A DNA stretch of 64,000 nt from Asticcacaulis sp. EMRT-3 (GTDB taxonomy: Bacteria > Pseudomonadota > Alphaproteobacteria > Caulobacterales > Caulobacteraceae). Position numbers and translations under genes: made by a program. The stretch covers positions 124,001 to 188,000 of the forward strand of contig NZ_JASERT010000002.1 in the NCBI RefSeq assembly GCF_030027245.1, written 5' to 3'. The notes under the pieces were generated by a model that saw only the letters and a program-made list of their open reading frames with translations, had not been told where the DNA came from and ran no database searches. Below are positions 44,198 through 53,457 of the stretch, one piece after another. The stretch's first letter is position 1. Every line of letters begins with the position of its first letter.

Positions 44198-44956
44198 ATG
44201 TCAGACCCAAAAAAGCTCTACCGGCGCATCGCCGATTCCATCGCCGCCGAAATCGAATCCGGCCATTACAAGCCCGGTGATCGTCTGCCCACCGAGCGCG
44301 ATCTGGCCGTACAGTTTGGTGTCAGCCGCCCATCCCTGCGCGAAGCCATGATCGCGCTGGAAATCATGGGGCTGATCGAAGCCAAGCAGGGGCTGGGCAT
44401 TACGGTCGCCCGCAAGAAGCATAAATTACCGCCGATCACCGATTCGGAAATCGGCGCGTTCGAGCTGATCGAGGCGCGCCGCCTGTTTGAAGGCGAGGTG
44501 GCAGCTCTGGCCGCCACCCTGATCAATGACGAACAGCTCGCCGAGCTGGAAGACCTGATGGCCAGTATGAACGACGCCGATCCGGCGCGCGCCGAAAAGG
44601 CCGACCGCGAATTTCACATGACGATTGCCCGCACGACCGGCAATGGCGCGATGGTCACCTCGGTCGAGAACCTGTGGGACTGGCGCTATCATTCGCCGCT
44701 GGCGCGCAATATTCTGGCGCGCGCCGCCGATCTGGGCATGAAGGATCGCATCAATGAGCACACCGATATTCTCAATGCGCTGAAAAACCGTTCGTCAGGC
44801 GCGGCGCGTCAGGCCATGCACGACCATATGGACCGGGTCATCGATCACCTGCTGCGCGCCACCGAACTGGTGGCCGTCGAAAACGCCCGCAAGGCGTCGT
44901 CGGAGCGCCGTCAGGCGATGGCGTCGCGTTTCAAGGCCCTGACCGGCGATCCGTAA
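44198..44956 (+). CDS. GntR-family (FadR subgroup) regulator, probably of glucuronate genes
   Basis: A 252-residue regulator: winged helix at residues 5-75 (IAAEIESGHYKPGDRLPTER, FGVSRPSLREAMIALEIMG) and an all-helical FCD ligand domain (about 95-230) with metal-type residues in ADREFHMTIA and INEHTDILNAL. The size and domain order match UxuR/ExuR and PdhR-like proteins. Operators of the GGT-N3-ACC kind occur upstream of manD, the TonB receptor and this gene, which makes it the likely hexuronate-responsive repressor of region 3. The ligand is inferred, not seen. Confidence 0.88.
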   Translation: MSDPKKLYRRIADSIAAEIESGHYKPGDRLPTERDLAVQFGVSRPSLREAMIALEIMGLIEAKQGLGITVARKKHKLPPITDSEIGAFELIEARRLFEGEVAALAATLINDEQLAELEDLMASMNDADPARAEKADREFHMTIARTTGNGAMVTSVENLWDWRYHSPLARNILARAADLGMKDRINEHTDILNALKNRSSGAARQAMHDHMDRVIDHLLRATELVAVENARKASSERRQAMASRFKALTGDP

Positions 44957-45016
44957 AGCGGGGTGGCGGGCCTTATCAGGGCCGCCAGATCGCCGGGGTG
45001 CATTCGCCATACATGT

Positions 45017-45358
45017 TCAAGAACCCAGCCGCTGGAGTTCATCAACTACCATTTCGCGGATGGAATGCAGTCCCTCAGTTGCCGTTTGCCAGATGATGGA
45101 TGGGCTGACATTATCATAGCCGTGAACCACGATATTCCTCAGGCCGGTCATTTCTCGCCACGGAATATCAGGATGGCGATGCCTGATCTCGTCGGGCAAG
45201 CGTTTACAATGCTCGCCAATCATGCTCAGGCGATAGGTGGTTGCATCTATCGCCTCATCAGACAAAGCGAAGCTTTCGACGGTTTCGCGATGAACTGTGG
45301 TCTGAACACGATCAATAAGCTGAAGAATGATCGCCAGTTCGTTGCCAGTATCCTGCAT
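45017..45358 (-). CDS. HepT-like toxin (HEPN/DUF86 ribonuclease)
   Basis: A 113-residue HEPN protein. Its active motif R-X4-H-X-Y is seen as RNIVVHGY near residue 74, in the DUF86 context of IPWREMTGLRNIVVHGYDNV. The first half is the expected helical bundle (LQLIDRVQTTVHRETVESFA). HepT proteins are RNases that are silenced by the adjacent nucleotidyltransferase antitoxin. Its start coincides with the last base of that gene. The unit lies between the GntR regulator and GH3, on the opposite strand to both, so it looks like an insertion in the sugar locus. Confidence 0.9.
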   Translation of the reverse strand: MQDTGNELAIILQLIDRVQTTVHRETVESFALSDEAIDATTYRLSMIGEHCKRLPDEIRHRHPDIPWREMTGLRNIVVHGYDNVSPSIIWQTATEGLHSIREMVVDELQRLGS

Positions 45359-45654
45359 CAGAAGACTTTGACCATATCTCGTTCTATCTGCGCCCGAAAA
45401 TGTGGGCGCAGACCGTCACGCGCGATGAGATCGACCTTTGCGCCTAGCTGCTCGGACAGATCCTGCATAATACCCGCCTGACTGAACAGGGTAAAATGCG
45501 CCTTTGGATCATGCTCAAAGAGAAGATCGAGATCGGAATCAACTTGCGCCTCATTGCGCGCCGTTGAACCAAACAGGTAAAGCGCGCTCACACCTCGCTC
45601 CCGTAAGCGAGCCTCAAAAGGCTTTAATCTGGCGATGGCGACGCTACGTTCCAT
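45358..45654 (-). CDS. MntA-like nucleotidyltransferase antitoxin
   Basis: A 98-residue minimal nucleotidyltransferase with the motif G-S-X10-D-X-D (FGSTARNEAQVDSDLDLLFE) and the third acidic residue in KVDLIARDGL. In characterised MntA-HepT pairs this enzyme adds AMP to the Tyr of the HepT R-X4-H-X-Y motif and so inactivates it. ATG 45654 is used; a GTG at 45672 would add six residues and cannot be excluded. No clear ribosome-binding site distinguishes the two. Confidence 0.88.
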   Translation of the reverse strand: MERSVAIARLKPFEARLRERGVSALYLFGSTARNEAQVDSDLDLLFEHDPKAHFTLFSQAGIMQDLSEQLGAKVDLIARDGLRPHFRAQIERDMVKVF

Positions 45655-45756
45655 AAACGCATTATGGAACACGCGCCCTCTCTATGCAATCCTGTGATTG
45701 CCATGACAGCGCTTTCCTTCTAACCTCCGCCGCAATGATAAAGCGGAGGATACCCC

Positions 45757-48003
45757 ATGAAAACGTCCCTGATGATGACGGCGGCCAGCGCCGTTATGCT
45801 GGTTTGTGTGGCTGGCAGCGCTCTGGCGCAGACCCCTCAGCCGTGGATGGACAAGACCAAGACCGCCGATGAGCGCGCTGCCACCGCCGTGGCCGCCATG
45901 ACCGAGGATGAAAAGCTCACCCTCGTCATGGGCTATACCAATCCTGACGACCTCGACAAACAGCCCGATTCCGTGGTGCCCGCCGCCATCAAGGCCGATG
46001 TCGATGCCAACGATATTCGCGGCTCGGCGGGCTATGTGCCCGGTATTGCGCGCCTTGGCATTCCCGGCCAGTGGCAGACCGACGCCTCGATGGGCGTGCG
46101 CACCCACGGGCTGCATGGTTTTACCGCCCTGCCCTCGTCGCTAGCCACCGCCGCCTCCTTTGACCCCACGGTCACCTATGCCGGTGGGGTGATGATCGCC
46201 CACGAAGCGCGGGATTCGGGCTTTAATACCTTCCTGGCCGGGGGCGCCAATCTCGACCGCGAACCGCGCAATGGCCGCAATTTTGAATATGCCGGCGAAG
46301 ACCCGTGGCTGGCCGGGCAGATGGCCGGTAATCTGATCGCAGGCATTCAATCGACCCACATGGTTTCGACCATGAAGCACTATGCGGTCAATGATCAGGA
46401 AAGCCAGCGCACCACGGTGGATGTGACCATCTCGCCCGAAGCCATGCACCAGTCCGACCTGCTGGCGTTCGAGTTCGTCAATGAGGTGGGCCATCCCGGC
46501 TCGGTCATGTGTTCGTATAATCTGGTGAACGGCCGCTGGGCCTGCGAAAACGAATATCTGCTGCAAAAGGTCTTAAAGCACGACTGGGGCTTCAAGGGCT
46601 ATGTCATGTCGGACTGGGGGGCGGTGCATTCAACGGTCGATGCCGCTAATTACGGCCTCGACCAGATGACCGGCTTCCCGTGCTGCGGCGATGGCAAGGC
46701 CTATTTTGGCGCACCTTTGAAAGCCGCGCTTGCCGATGGCGATGTGTCGCAAAAACGCTTAGACGATATGGCGACGCGCATCCTGTGGCCTTTGTTTGCT
46801 GAGGGGGTGATCGACGATCCGGTCAAGGTCGCGCCGATTGATTTCAAGGCCGACGCCGATGTGGCGCAACACGCCGCCGAACAGTCCCTGACCCTGCTCA
46901 AGAATGATGGCAACCTGTTGCCCCTGAGCGGCGTGAAATCCATCGCCATGATCGGCGGCCATGCCGATAAGGGCGTTTTGTCGGGCGGCGGTTCCTCGGC
47001 GGTGACGCCGGTGGGCGGCAATGCCGTGCCCGATCTCGACCCCAAGGGCTGGCCGGGGCCGGTGGTCTATATGCCGTCCTCGCCGGTCACCGAACTGCGC
47101 GCCGACCTGCCAAAGGCGCGGATCAGCTATGACAGCGGCACCGACATCGCCGCCGCCGCCGCTGCCGCCGCCAAGGCCGAGGTCGCCATCGTCTTCGTCA
47201 CCGACTGGAAGGGCGAGGGTTTTGACACCACGCTCGACCTGAAAGACAATCAGGATGCGCTGGTCGCTGCCGTGGTCAAGGCCAATCCGAAGACCATCGT
47301 GGTGCTGGAAACCGGCGGGGCCGTCTTCATGCCGTGGCTGAAAGATGTGCCCGCCGTGCTGGAAGCCTGGTATCCCGGCATTCGCGGCGGGGCGGCCATC
47401 GCCCGCGTGCTGACCGGCGCGGTCGATCCGTCGGGCCATTCGCCGATCAGCTTCCCGGCCGATACCTCGCAGTTCGCCCACGCCGATATTCAGGGCTTTG
47501 GCCACGCGGACGGGGTGCCTGTGCATGTCACCTATGACGAAGGCGCGGCGATTGGCTATAAATGGTATGATGTCAAAGGCTTCACGCCGATGTTCGCCTT
47601 CGGCCACGGCCTGAGCTACACCCGCTTTGCTGTATCAGACGCCAAGGCCTCGGTGGCCGACGACCTGATCACGGTCAGCGGCACGCTGGCCAATACCGGC
47701 AAGGTGGCGGGCAAGGGTCTGGTCATGGCCTTCGTGGCGCCTGACAACTGGCAAGCGGCGGGCTGGGAAGCGCCGAAACGTCTGGGCGGTTTCAGCAAAC
47801 TCGATCTGGCACCCGGCGCGCAAAAAAGCTTCAGCCTGACGGTCGATCCGCGCCTGCTGGCCACCTGGGAAGCCAGCGATAATAGCTGGCATATCAAGGC
47901 GGGCACCTATCATGTCCGACTGGGTCAGGCGTCTGATGCTCTGCCGGTCACGGTCGATGTCACGCTCACCGACAAGGTGTGGAGCGCCGTGCATTCGCAA
48001 TAG
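45757..48003 (+). CDS. Secreted GH3 beta-glycosidase (beta-xylosidase/glucosidase)
   Basis: A 748-residue exported enzyme: signal peptide to about residue 25 (AGSALAQ), GH3 N-terminal barrel with STMKHYAVNDQE (substrate Lys-His) and the nucleophile Asp in YVMSDWGAVHS, the alpha/beta C-terminal domain (SLTLLKNDGNLLPLSG onward; ETGGAVFMPW), and a fibronectin-III-like end domain from FGHGLSYTRF. Domain set and length are normal for GH3. In the glucuronoxylan locus it could finish xylo-oligosaccharide breakdown after GH67, though glucosidase activity is equally possible. RBS GCGGAGGA precedes the start. Confidence 0.92.
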   Translation: MKTSLMMTAASAVMLVCVAGSALAQTPQPWMDKTKTADERAATAVAAMTEDEKLTLVMGYTNPDDLDKQPDSVVPAAIKADVDANDIRGSAGYVPGIARLGIPGQWQTDASMGVRTHGLHGFTALPSSLATAASFDPTVTYAGGVMIAHEARDSGFNTFLAGGANLDREPRNGRNFEYAGEDPWLAGQMAGNLIAGIQSTHMVSTMKHYAVNDQESQRTTVDVTISPEAMHQSDLLAFEFVNEVGHPGSVMCSYNLVNGRWACENEYLLQKVLKHDWGFKGYVMSDWGAVHSTVDAANYGLDQMTGFPCCGDGKAYFGAPLKAALADGDVSQKRLDDMATRILWPLFAEGVIDDPVKVAPIDFKADADVAQHAAEQSLTLLKNDGNLLPLSGVKSIAMIGGHADKGVLSGGGSSAVTPVGGNAVPDLDPKGWPGPVVYMPSSPVTELRADLPKARISYDSGTDIAAAAAAAAKAEVAIVFVTDWKGEGFDTTLDLKDNQDALVAAVVKANPKTIVVLETGGAVFMPWLKDVPAVLEAWYPGIRGGAAIARVLTGAVDPSGHSPISFPADTSQFAHADIQGFGHADGVPVHVTYDEGAAIGYKWYDVKGFTPMFAFGHGLSYTRFAVSDAKASVADDLITVSGTLANTGKVAGKGLVMAFVAPDNWQAAGWEAPKRLGGFSKLDLAPGAQKSFSLTVDPRLLATWEASDNSWHIKAGTYHVRLGQASDALPVTVDVTLTDKVWSAVHSQ

Positions 48004-48011
48004 GCGAAGGA

Positions 48012-48061
48012 TTTTCGGCCACGAAAAGCACGAAACCGTTCGTGTCTTTCGTGGCCGAAAT
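48012..48061 (+). terminator. Long hairpin after GH3 gene
   Basis: TTTTCGGCCACGAAAAGCAC pairs with the inverted complement GTGTCTTTCGTGGCCGAAA to give a stem of about 20 bp with one mismatch. There is no proper T-run, so it may be an RNA-stabilising palindrome rather than a simple terminator; the arms resemble the CCACGGAAA repeat family. Confidence 0.55.
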
Positions 48062-48082
48062 CATGTGAGTCTGCCTCAGCCC

Positions 48083-48115
48083 CTATGTGTCTCAGGCCCT
48101 ATGTGTCTCAGGCCG
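48083..48115. repeat. Tandem duplication of CTATGTGTCTCAGGCC
   Basis: Two copies of a 16-base unit in direct succession at the end of the convergent aspartyl-protease gene. The right copy reaches its stop codon. Probably a recent slippage duplication; no function visible. Confidence 0.8.
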
Positions 48116-49865
48116 GGCCCGCATTCGGATTGTCGAAATAGCGATTGGGTCGGAAATAGAGCCGCCCTGCCTTGTCGCAGCCGATGGTGAAGCGATGCAG
48201 GAATCCCATGCCAATCACCGCCTCGACCTCGCTTTTCATCTTTTGTGAGGGATCGACCACAAAGGCGGCGGCGGGCGGTATGGCAAAGGGGCCGATCTGG
48301 TAGCCAGCCAGTTTGGGAAAGCGCGCCCGGTACGTCCGGCCATCATCATTGATGATGCGTTTATCCGCCTTGGGGTAACGATCCCACAGGTTGAAACGTG
48401 TCACGGTTTTCGGCATCAGCACCAGAGCCATCGTCGTGGCGGTGTCAACCAGGCAGCTTATGTCCTGCCCCTCGAAGCGCAGATTGAGAAAGAGCTGCGA
48501 CGCTCCAGCATGATCGGGCGAAGCGGCGAGCCCACCAACTTCATGAAAGCCAGAAAAATCCGGCGTGTCGCTCACATGGAAGCTCAGTGTATGGCTCTCA
48601 AAATCGAGCGTCATCGGCAAGGCGGTGAGGAAATCGAGGCCTAAGGCTGCCATTGGCCCCGAAAGGGGCGGTTTTTCCTGCATGACCAGATGCGGCAGCC
48701 GCACCTCGCCGATCATCAGGCCGGAGGCGTCATAGCCGCCATCGGCCCGGCGCGGCAGGCCCTGCAAGGCGGCGGCTTCCGCCGTAATCTTGCTTTTGAC
48801 CTCTGCCGTGCTCAGCAAAACCGGCATGGCGTCATGACCATCCGTGTGGGCCGAGAGCAGAATCTGGCGGTTCTGGCCGTAGAGAAACGGCACCGTCCCC
48901 GGCGGCGCGGCGGCGGGCACGGCCAGTTCGGGCATGATGCCGGAGGCTTGCGCGAAAGCGGCATTGGGTTTGAGATACAGTTCCTTATGGCCGGTAAAGG
49001 CGAGCGTAAAGCGGCGCAGCAGCGGCGTACCGATCAGGCCGTCGAAATCATCGAAATTATCCATCGTCTTCGGTTCGGTCAGGGCAACCGGCAGGACATC
49101 GATATGGAGGTCGCCAATGTCGATATTGGGCATACGGACGATGCGAACCGACAGGGTCTGGCCATTGCCGCCGATATTGGTGCTGGCCCGGATCAGCGGA
49201 TATTTGTCCCATAGCTTGTGATCGGCCACGAATTGCGCACCCGCCAGCACCGGCGTGCCTGCGCCGGTATCGATGGCGCACAGCATCTTGTGGCCATCGA
49301 GTGTCAGCGGCACGAACACCTTTTCGGCCTCGCCATCGTGGGCCGCCTGAAACTCGGCGTCGATCTTGTGAAAACCGTCGAGATCCATGTCCGCGCCGTT
49401 CAGATAATAGCGTATCTCCTTGCCCTCATAATCGAGTTGCGACGGCAGGGCGGTCAGGATGCTGGCGGGCAAGACACCATCCACCCCTTTGATCGGGAAA
49501 TGGGCCATGCCGATCAGGCTCATATGCGGCAGGCGCAGACCGCCGCCGATCAGGATGTTCTCGCCCTGATAAATATAGCTGTCCTCATGGCCGACCACGC
49601 TGCCGGTACGGATCGAGCCCGCCGATCTCAGCTTCAGCGACTTGGCCAGGTCTTCGCGGATCATGCAGGCAAAGGCGCCGGTATCGAGCAGAAAATGATA
49701 AGGCCCCTGCCCACCTATGGTCAGCGGCAAGACCGGCATCCCATTGGGCGCATAGTCAATCGGCACCCGGATGATCAGCGGCGCGGCGCGCGCCGTCGTC
49801 CCGGCAAAGGCCAGACCCGCCACAGCCGCCGCACCCATCCATATATCGCGTCTGGAAAACATCAC
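48108..49865 (-). CDS. Exported multi-domain retropepsin-like aspartyl protease
   Basis: A 585-residue protein with a twin-arginine-like leader (FSRRDIWMGAAAVAGLAF). It appears to contain four retropepsin-like folds in two matching pairs. Domain 1 has FLLDTGAFACMI (D61) and domain 2 AIDTGAGTPVL (D199). Domain 3 keeps the flanking strands (LGLDFLTALPMTLDF, like LPASILTALPSQLDY) but has LLSTAEVKSK instead of DTG. Domain 4 has DTATTMALV (D474, Gly changed to Ala) and IGMGFLHRFTI, parallel to IGTPLLRRFTL of domain 2. Domains 1-2 could form an active pepsin-like pair, while 3-4 look inactive. Substrate unknown. It is convergent with GH3 and divergent from the next TonB receptor. Confidence 0.8.
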   Translation of the reverse strand: MMFSRRDIWMGAAAVAGLAFAGTTARAAPLIIRVPIDYAPNGMPVLPLTIGGQGPYHFLLDTGAFACMIREDLAKSLKLRSAGSIRTGSVVGHEDSYIYQGENILIGGGLRLPHMSLIGMAHFPIKGVDGVLPASILTALPSQLDYEGKEIRYYLNGADMDLDGFHKIDAEFQAAHDGEAEKVFVPLTLDGHKMLCAIDTGAGTPVLAGAQFVADHKLWDKYPLIRASTNIGGNGQTLSVRIVRMPNIDIGDLHIDVLPVALTEPKTMDNFDDFDGLIGTPLLRRFTLAFTGHKELYLKPNAAFAQASGIMPELAVPAAAPPGTVPFLYGQNRQILLSAHTDGHDAMPVLLSTAEVKSKITAEAAALQGLPRRADGGYDASGLMIGEVRLPHLVMQEKPPLSGPMAALGLDFLTALPMTLDFESHTLSFHVSDTPDFSGFHEVGGLAASPDHAGASQLFLNLRFEGQDISCLVDTATTMALVLMPKTVTRFNLWDRYPKADKRIINDDGRTYRARFPKLAGYQIGPFAIPPAAAFVVDPSQKMKSEVEAVIGMGFLHRFTIGCDKAGRLYFRPNRYFDNPNAGPA

Positions 49866-50145
49866 ATCCCCTCCCTGATGAATGGTTCAGACCCAGCATG
49901 ACACCGGTGGACGTGTCATTCCAGAAGAAACGACAGCGATAATTTGGACTTTTCGTATCTTATCCGTGTCAATTTATGACGATCCGCAACCTGCTGGTTT
50001 TTTTGCACATGAAAGCCATGTCCACTGATAATTCTATTTTATTTTTGAAAAATTTATTGCATCATTTATCATATTTAAAATATATCGCCGTTTTTCAAGG
50101 GCTTATGTTGCAATAATACTATGCCCCCCGTTATCGTACTACAAT

Positions 50146-50171
50146 TGATAACTCCACGCTGGAGTTTATCA
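50146..50171. promoter_or_regulatory. Inverted repeat TGATAACTCCA-CGC-TGGAGTTTATCA
   Basis: The two arms are complementary except for one extra T in the right arm. A dyad of this length in the promoter region of a TonB receptor suggests a binding site for a dimeric regulator; a transcript from here could also form a hairpin. No regulator gene is adjacent. Confidence 0.5.
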
Positions 50172-50286
50172 TACAAAATGTTAGCCTTATCAATAGCACA
50201 TATAGATTCATAAAACGTGCCGCTTAGCCGGTTAGTTGATCTGCGTCTGTTGTGAATAAAATAAATTTTGGGAAGACGTACAGCAG

Positions 50287-50324
50287 ACGAGAAAAAGGGG
50301 TTACTGCGCCCTTTTCTCGTTTTT
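50287..50324 (+). terminator. Terminator-like hairpin in the leader of the TonB receptor
   Basis: ACGAGAAAA(A)GGG pairs with CCCTTTTCTCGT (12 bp, one bulged A) and is followed by five T. It lies about 105 bases before the receptor start codon and in its direction. It would end any transcript starting further upstream, so it fits either an attenuator or the end of a small RNA. Confidence 0.65.
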
Positions 50325-50428
50325 ACATATAAATTAGATTTTATGTGACGCTGAAACGCCCTTACCGGTTACCGTTTCGCCGTCCGGCTCCACAGAAGAG
50401 CCGGAACCACTTTCAGGGAGATGTAAAA

Positions 50429-53338
50429 GTGTCCAAGTCCCGTTATTCATCGCGCCGTATCGTTGCCCTCATGGGTGGCGCATCGCTGCTCACCCTCGGC
50501 CTGCTGGCTGCGCCCGCCTTCGCGCAGGACGCCGCCGCCACGCCGGATGCCGCAGCGCCCGCCCCGGCCTCGGCTGACAGCACCGTCGTGGTCGTCACCG
50601 GCCAGCGCGCTCAGCTTAGAAGCGCACAGAAGATCAAGAAGGATTCCGACGTCATCGTTGACTCCGTGACCGCCGTTGACATCGGTGCCCTGCCTGACCG
50701 CAGCGTCGCCGAAGCCCTGCAACGGATTTCTGGCGTCACCATCGAGCGCGCCGCCGATGCCGGCGACCCGATCCGCATGACGGCTGAAGCCGGCGGCGTT
50801 GAAATCCGCGGGCTGTCCTGGGTGCGTTCGGAACTGAATGGCCGCGACATTTTCTCGGCCAAGGATGGCCGGGGACTGAGCTGGGGTGATGTGTCATCCG
50901 ACCTGCTGGCCGGCGTCGATGTGTACAAGAATCCCTCGGCCGACATGATAGAAGGCGGTATCGGCGGCACGGTTAATCTGCGCACCCGCTTGCCGTTTGA
51001 TTCCAAGAAGCAGGTAATCGCCTTTACCATCGATAATACGCGCGGCGATTTGCAGCAAAAGGATCACCAGTCCGGCAGCCTGCTGTATTCGAACCAGTGG
51101 GACACGTCGATCGGCAAGATCGGTGCCCTGTTCAACTATTCGATGGTTGACGAAGGCAATATGACCAATGTCATCGCCGTTGACCGCTACAATCCGGAAA
51201 CCACCGCAGGTGGTCAAAACGTGCTGGTGCCCAATACGATGGGCTGGCGCACGATCGAATGGAACCAGAAGCGCACTGCCGCCTATGCCGCCCTGCAATG
51301 GCGTCCCAACGATGCCTGGGAATTCACCCTGACCGGCCTGAACGCCAAGGCCGTTCCGAAGAATACCGAATATAATGTCGGCTTCTACAATGACAGTGGC
51401 GAATTCGCCTCACCCGCTTCGATGGCCTCCTACAAATACAATTCGGACGGGGTTTTCCAGAGCGGTACGGTCAAGCAGGCCGGTATTACCTCCAATACCC
51501 GTTACGGCGAAGATCATAACGAAACCAGCGACATTGCCCTGCACGCCCGCTGGAACGCCAGCAGCCGTCTGACCTTGTCTGCCGACTTGCAATATGTGCG
51601 CTCGACCTCCAACGTCTTGTCGAACACTGACTTCATGCAGGTAGCCACCAAGCCTGACGCTACGATCGACATTTCCGGCAAGCTGCCCGTCATCAGTGTC
51701 TCGAATGAAGCCGTTGTCGCTGACCCGTCGCAATACTGGTGGGCGGCGGCGATGGATCACGTCGAAGATAATTCCGGCCATGAGTTGGCCGCGCGCATCG
51801 ATGGCGACTATGATATTGATGCCGGCTGGTTGAAGGATTTCAAATTCGGCGTGCGTTCCACTGACAAGACCTATGATACACGTCAGTCCGGCTACAACTG
51901 GAACGCGTTGTCTTACCAGTACTGGGGCAGCCCAGGCGGCGGTGCCGCGGTTTACGGCACCGATACCGGTGCCAGCACCTATGATGTGCGTGACTTCTCT
52001 AACTTCATGAACGGCGCTGTGCCGGTTCCTGGCACGGTCGTGTTCCCCTCGGCCCAGACCGTCAATATGGGCACGGCCCATACCTATGATGTGCTGAAGT
52101 CGACCGAAACCTCAGGCTGGGGCTGGACGCCGCTCAGCACCGATTACTCGACCTATGCGGCTTCGGGTGGGCTCAACCATCAAAGGGAAAAAACCTCCGC
52201 CATCTATGGCCTGCTGAAGTTCGGTCATGATGTCAGTATCGCCGGTCAGGATCGCACCATCGACGGCAATGTCGGCATTCGCTACGTTCAGACCAAGTCG
52301 ACCGGTGCAAGCTATATCGTCATGGCGGCGCCGACATCGACCAGCGCCCAGTGCAATACGAACTGTACGGAATATCTGAACTATCTGGCCTTCGCCAGCG
52401 GCGGCTTCACCCAGCCCTATTCCGGCGGGCGCAATTATTCCAACACACTGCCGAATTTCAATATTCGCCTGAAATGGAATGACCAGTTGCAGTTCCGCTT
52501 CGGTGCTTCCGAAGGCATGGTGCGTCCGGAAATGGCATGGCTGAATCCTTACAGCTCTATTGGCGGTTCGATGAACTTCACTGGCACGGACGGCAAGACG
52601 TTCGATTACGCCACCTATACCGGCACCGGCGGCAATCCGAACCTGAAGCCGATCGAAGCCGCGCAATATGACTGGACCGGCGAGTGGTATTTCTCACCCA
52701 CCGGCAGCCTGACGATGGATCTGTTCTATAAGAAGCTGAAGAACTACATCTATACGGGAACCTCTCCGGAAACCTATACCAATAACGGCCAGACCCTGAC
52801 CTTTGATGTTACCCGTCAGGAAAACGGCAATGTTGACGGTACGGTCAAGGGTTACGAATTAGCCTATCAGCAGTTCTATGATTCTCTGCCAGCGCCGTTA
52901 AATGGTCTGGGCATTCAGGCCAACTATACCCACATCGACTCGTCGGGTGGCCGTAATTCCAGCTCGACCGCAGGCAGTGCGCTTAATGCCCTGCCGTTGG
53001 AAGGCATGTCGCCAAACAGCTACAACTTCGCTCTGATGTACGAAAAATACGGCATCTCGGCGCGACTGGCTTATAACTGGCGTTCGACCTATCTCTACAC
53101 GACATCGGCAGCCAATGTGAATCGTCCGCTGTGGGCCGAATCCTACGGTCAGGTTGATGGCTCGGTCTTCTATACGATCAATGATCACTACAAGGTTGGC
53201 GTACAGATCACCAATCTGGGTCATTCGACCACGACCCAGCTCGTGTCGTCCGATCTTGATAATCCGCTCGTGCGTGAGTGGTATTCGGCCATCAAGACTG
53301 ACAAGCGCATCTCGTTCGTGCTGCGCGCCCTCTACTAG
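50429..53338 (+). CDS. TonB-dependent receptor linked to flavin halogenase
   Basis: A 969-residue outer-membrane receptor. I choose GTG 50429 because TCAGGGAGAT lies just upstream and the signal peptide (RRIVALMGGASLLTLGLLAA, AFAQD) then begins properly; a longer in-frame start at 50345 would add 28 basic residues. TonB-box-like STVVVVTGQRAQ; plug with SVTAVDIGALPDRSVAEALQ and RISGVTIERA; barrel ending SFVLRALY. The DIGxLPDRSVAEAL plug is of the Caulobacter type often followed by tryptophan-halogenase-like proteins, as here. Ligand unknown, perhaps a glycan or modified peptide. A terminator lies after the gene. Confidence 0.9.
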   Translation: MSKSRYSSRRIVALMGGASLLTLGLLAAPAFAQDAAATPDAAAPAPASADSTVVVVTGQRAQLRSAQKIKKDSDVIVDSVTAVDIGALPDRSVAEALQRISGVTIERAADAGDPIRMTAEAGGVEIRGLSWVRSELNGRDIFSAKDGRGLSWGDVSSDLLAGVDVYKNPSADMIEGGIGGTVNLRTRLPFDSKKQVIAFTIDNTRGDLQQKDHQSGSLLYSNQWDTSIGKIGALFNYSMVDEGNMTNVIAVDRYNPETTAGGQNVLVPNTMGWRTIEWNQKRTAAYAALQWRPNDAWEFTLTGLNAKAVPKNTEYNVGFYNDSGEFASPASMASYKYNSDGVFQSGTVKQAGITSNTRYGEDHNETSDIALHARWNASSRLTLSADLQYVRSTSNVLSNTDFMQVATKPDATIDISGKLPVISVSNEAVVADPSQYWWAAAMDHVEDNSGHELAARIDGDYDIDAGWLKDFKFGVRSTDKTYDTRQSGYNWNALSYQYWGSPGGGAAVYGTDTGASTYDVRDFSNFMNGAVPVPGTVVFPSAQTVNMGTAHTYDVLKSTETSGWGWTPLSTDYSTYAASGGLNHQREKTSAIYGLLKFGHDVSIAGQDRTIDGNVGIRYVQTKSTGASYIVMAAPTSTSAQCNTNCTEYLNYLAFASGGFTQPYSGGRNYSNTLPNFNIRLKWNDQLQFRFGASEGMVRPEMAWLNPYSSIGGSMNFTGTDGKTFDYATYTGTGGNPNLKPIEAAQYDWTGEWYFSPTGSLTMDLFYKKLKNYIYTGTSPETYTNNGQTLTFDVTRQENGNVDGTVKGYELAYQQFYDSLPAPLNGLGIQANYTHIDSSGGRNSSSTAGSALNALPLEGMSPNSYNFALMYEKYGISARLAYNWRSTYLYTTSAANVNRPLWAESYGQVDGSVFYTINDHYKVGVQITNLGHSTTTQLVSSDLDNPLVREWYSAIKTDKRISFVLRALY

Positions 53339-53373
53339 AGGCCTTGTCCAATTACTGACGTCTCGACCTAAAT

Positions 53374-53407
53374 CCCTCCGGCGGCAACGCCGGGGGGGTC
53401 TTTTTTT
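53374..53407 (+). terminator. Rho-independent terminator after TonB receptor
   Basis: Stem CCCTCCGGCG / CGCCGGGGGG with a short GCAA loop, followed by TC and seven T. It separates the receptor from the halogenase gene 50 bases further on, so the latter depends on readthrough or a small promoter of its own. Confidence 0.9.
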
Positions 53408-53457
53408 GTCAGGGCGGGCTTTTTCCCGTATAAGTAACATTCAGCCAGGAAGCGCAT

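Larger units (their letters stand above)
49866..50428. promoter_or_regulatory. Long AT-rich intergenic region upstream of TonB receptor
   Basis: About 560 bases between divergent genes. The part 49940-50350 is far more AT-rich than the window average. It holds an 11/12-bp inverted repeat at 50146-50171 and an intrinsic-terminator-like hairpin at 50287-50324. No convincing ORF is present. A long leader or a small RNA could lie here. Confidence 0.6.
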
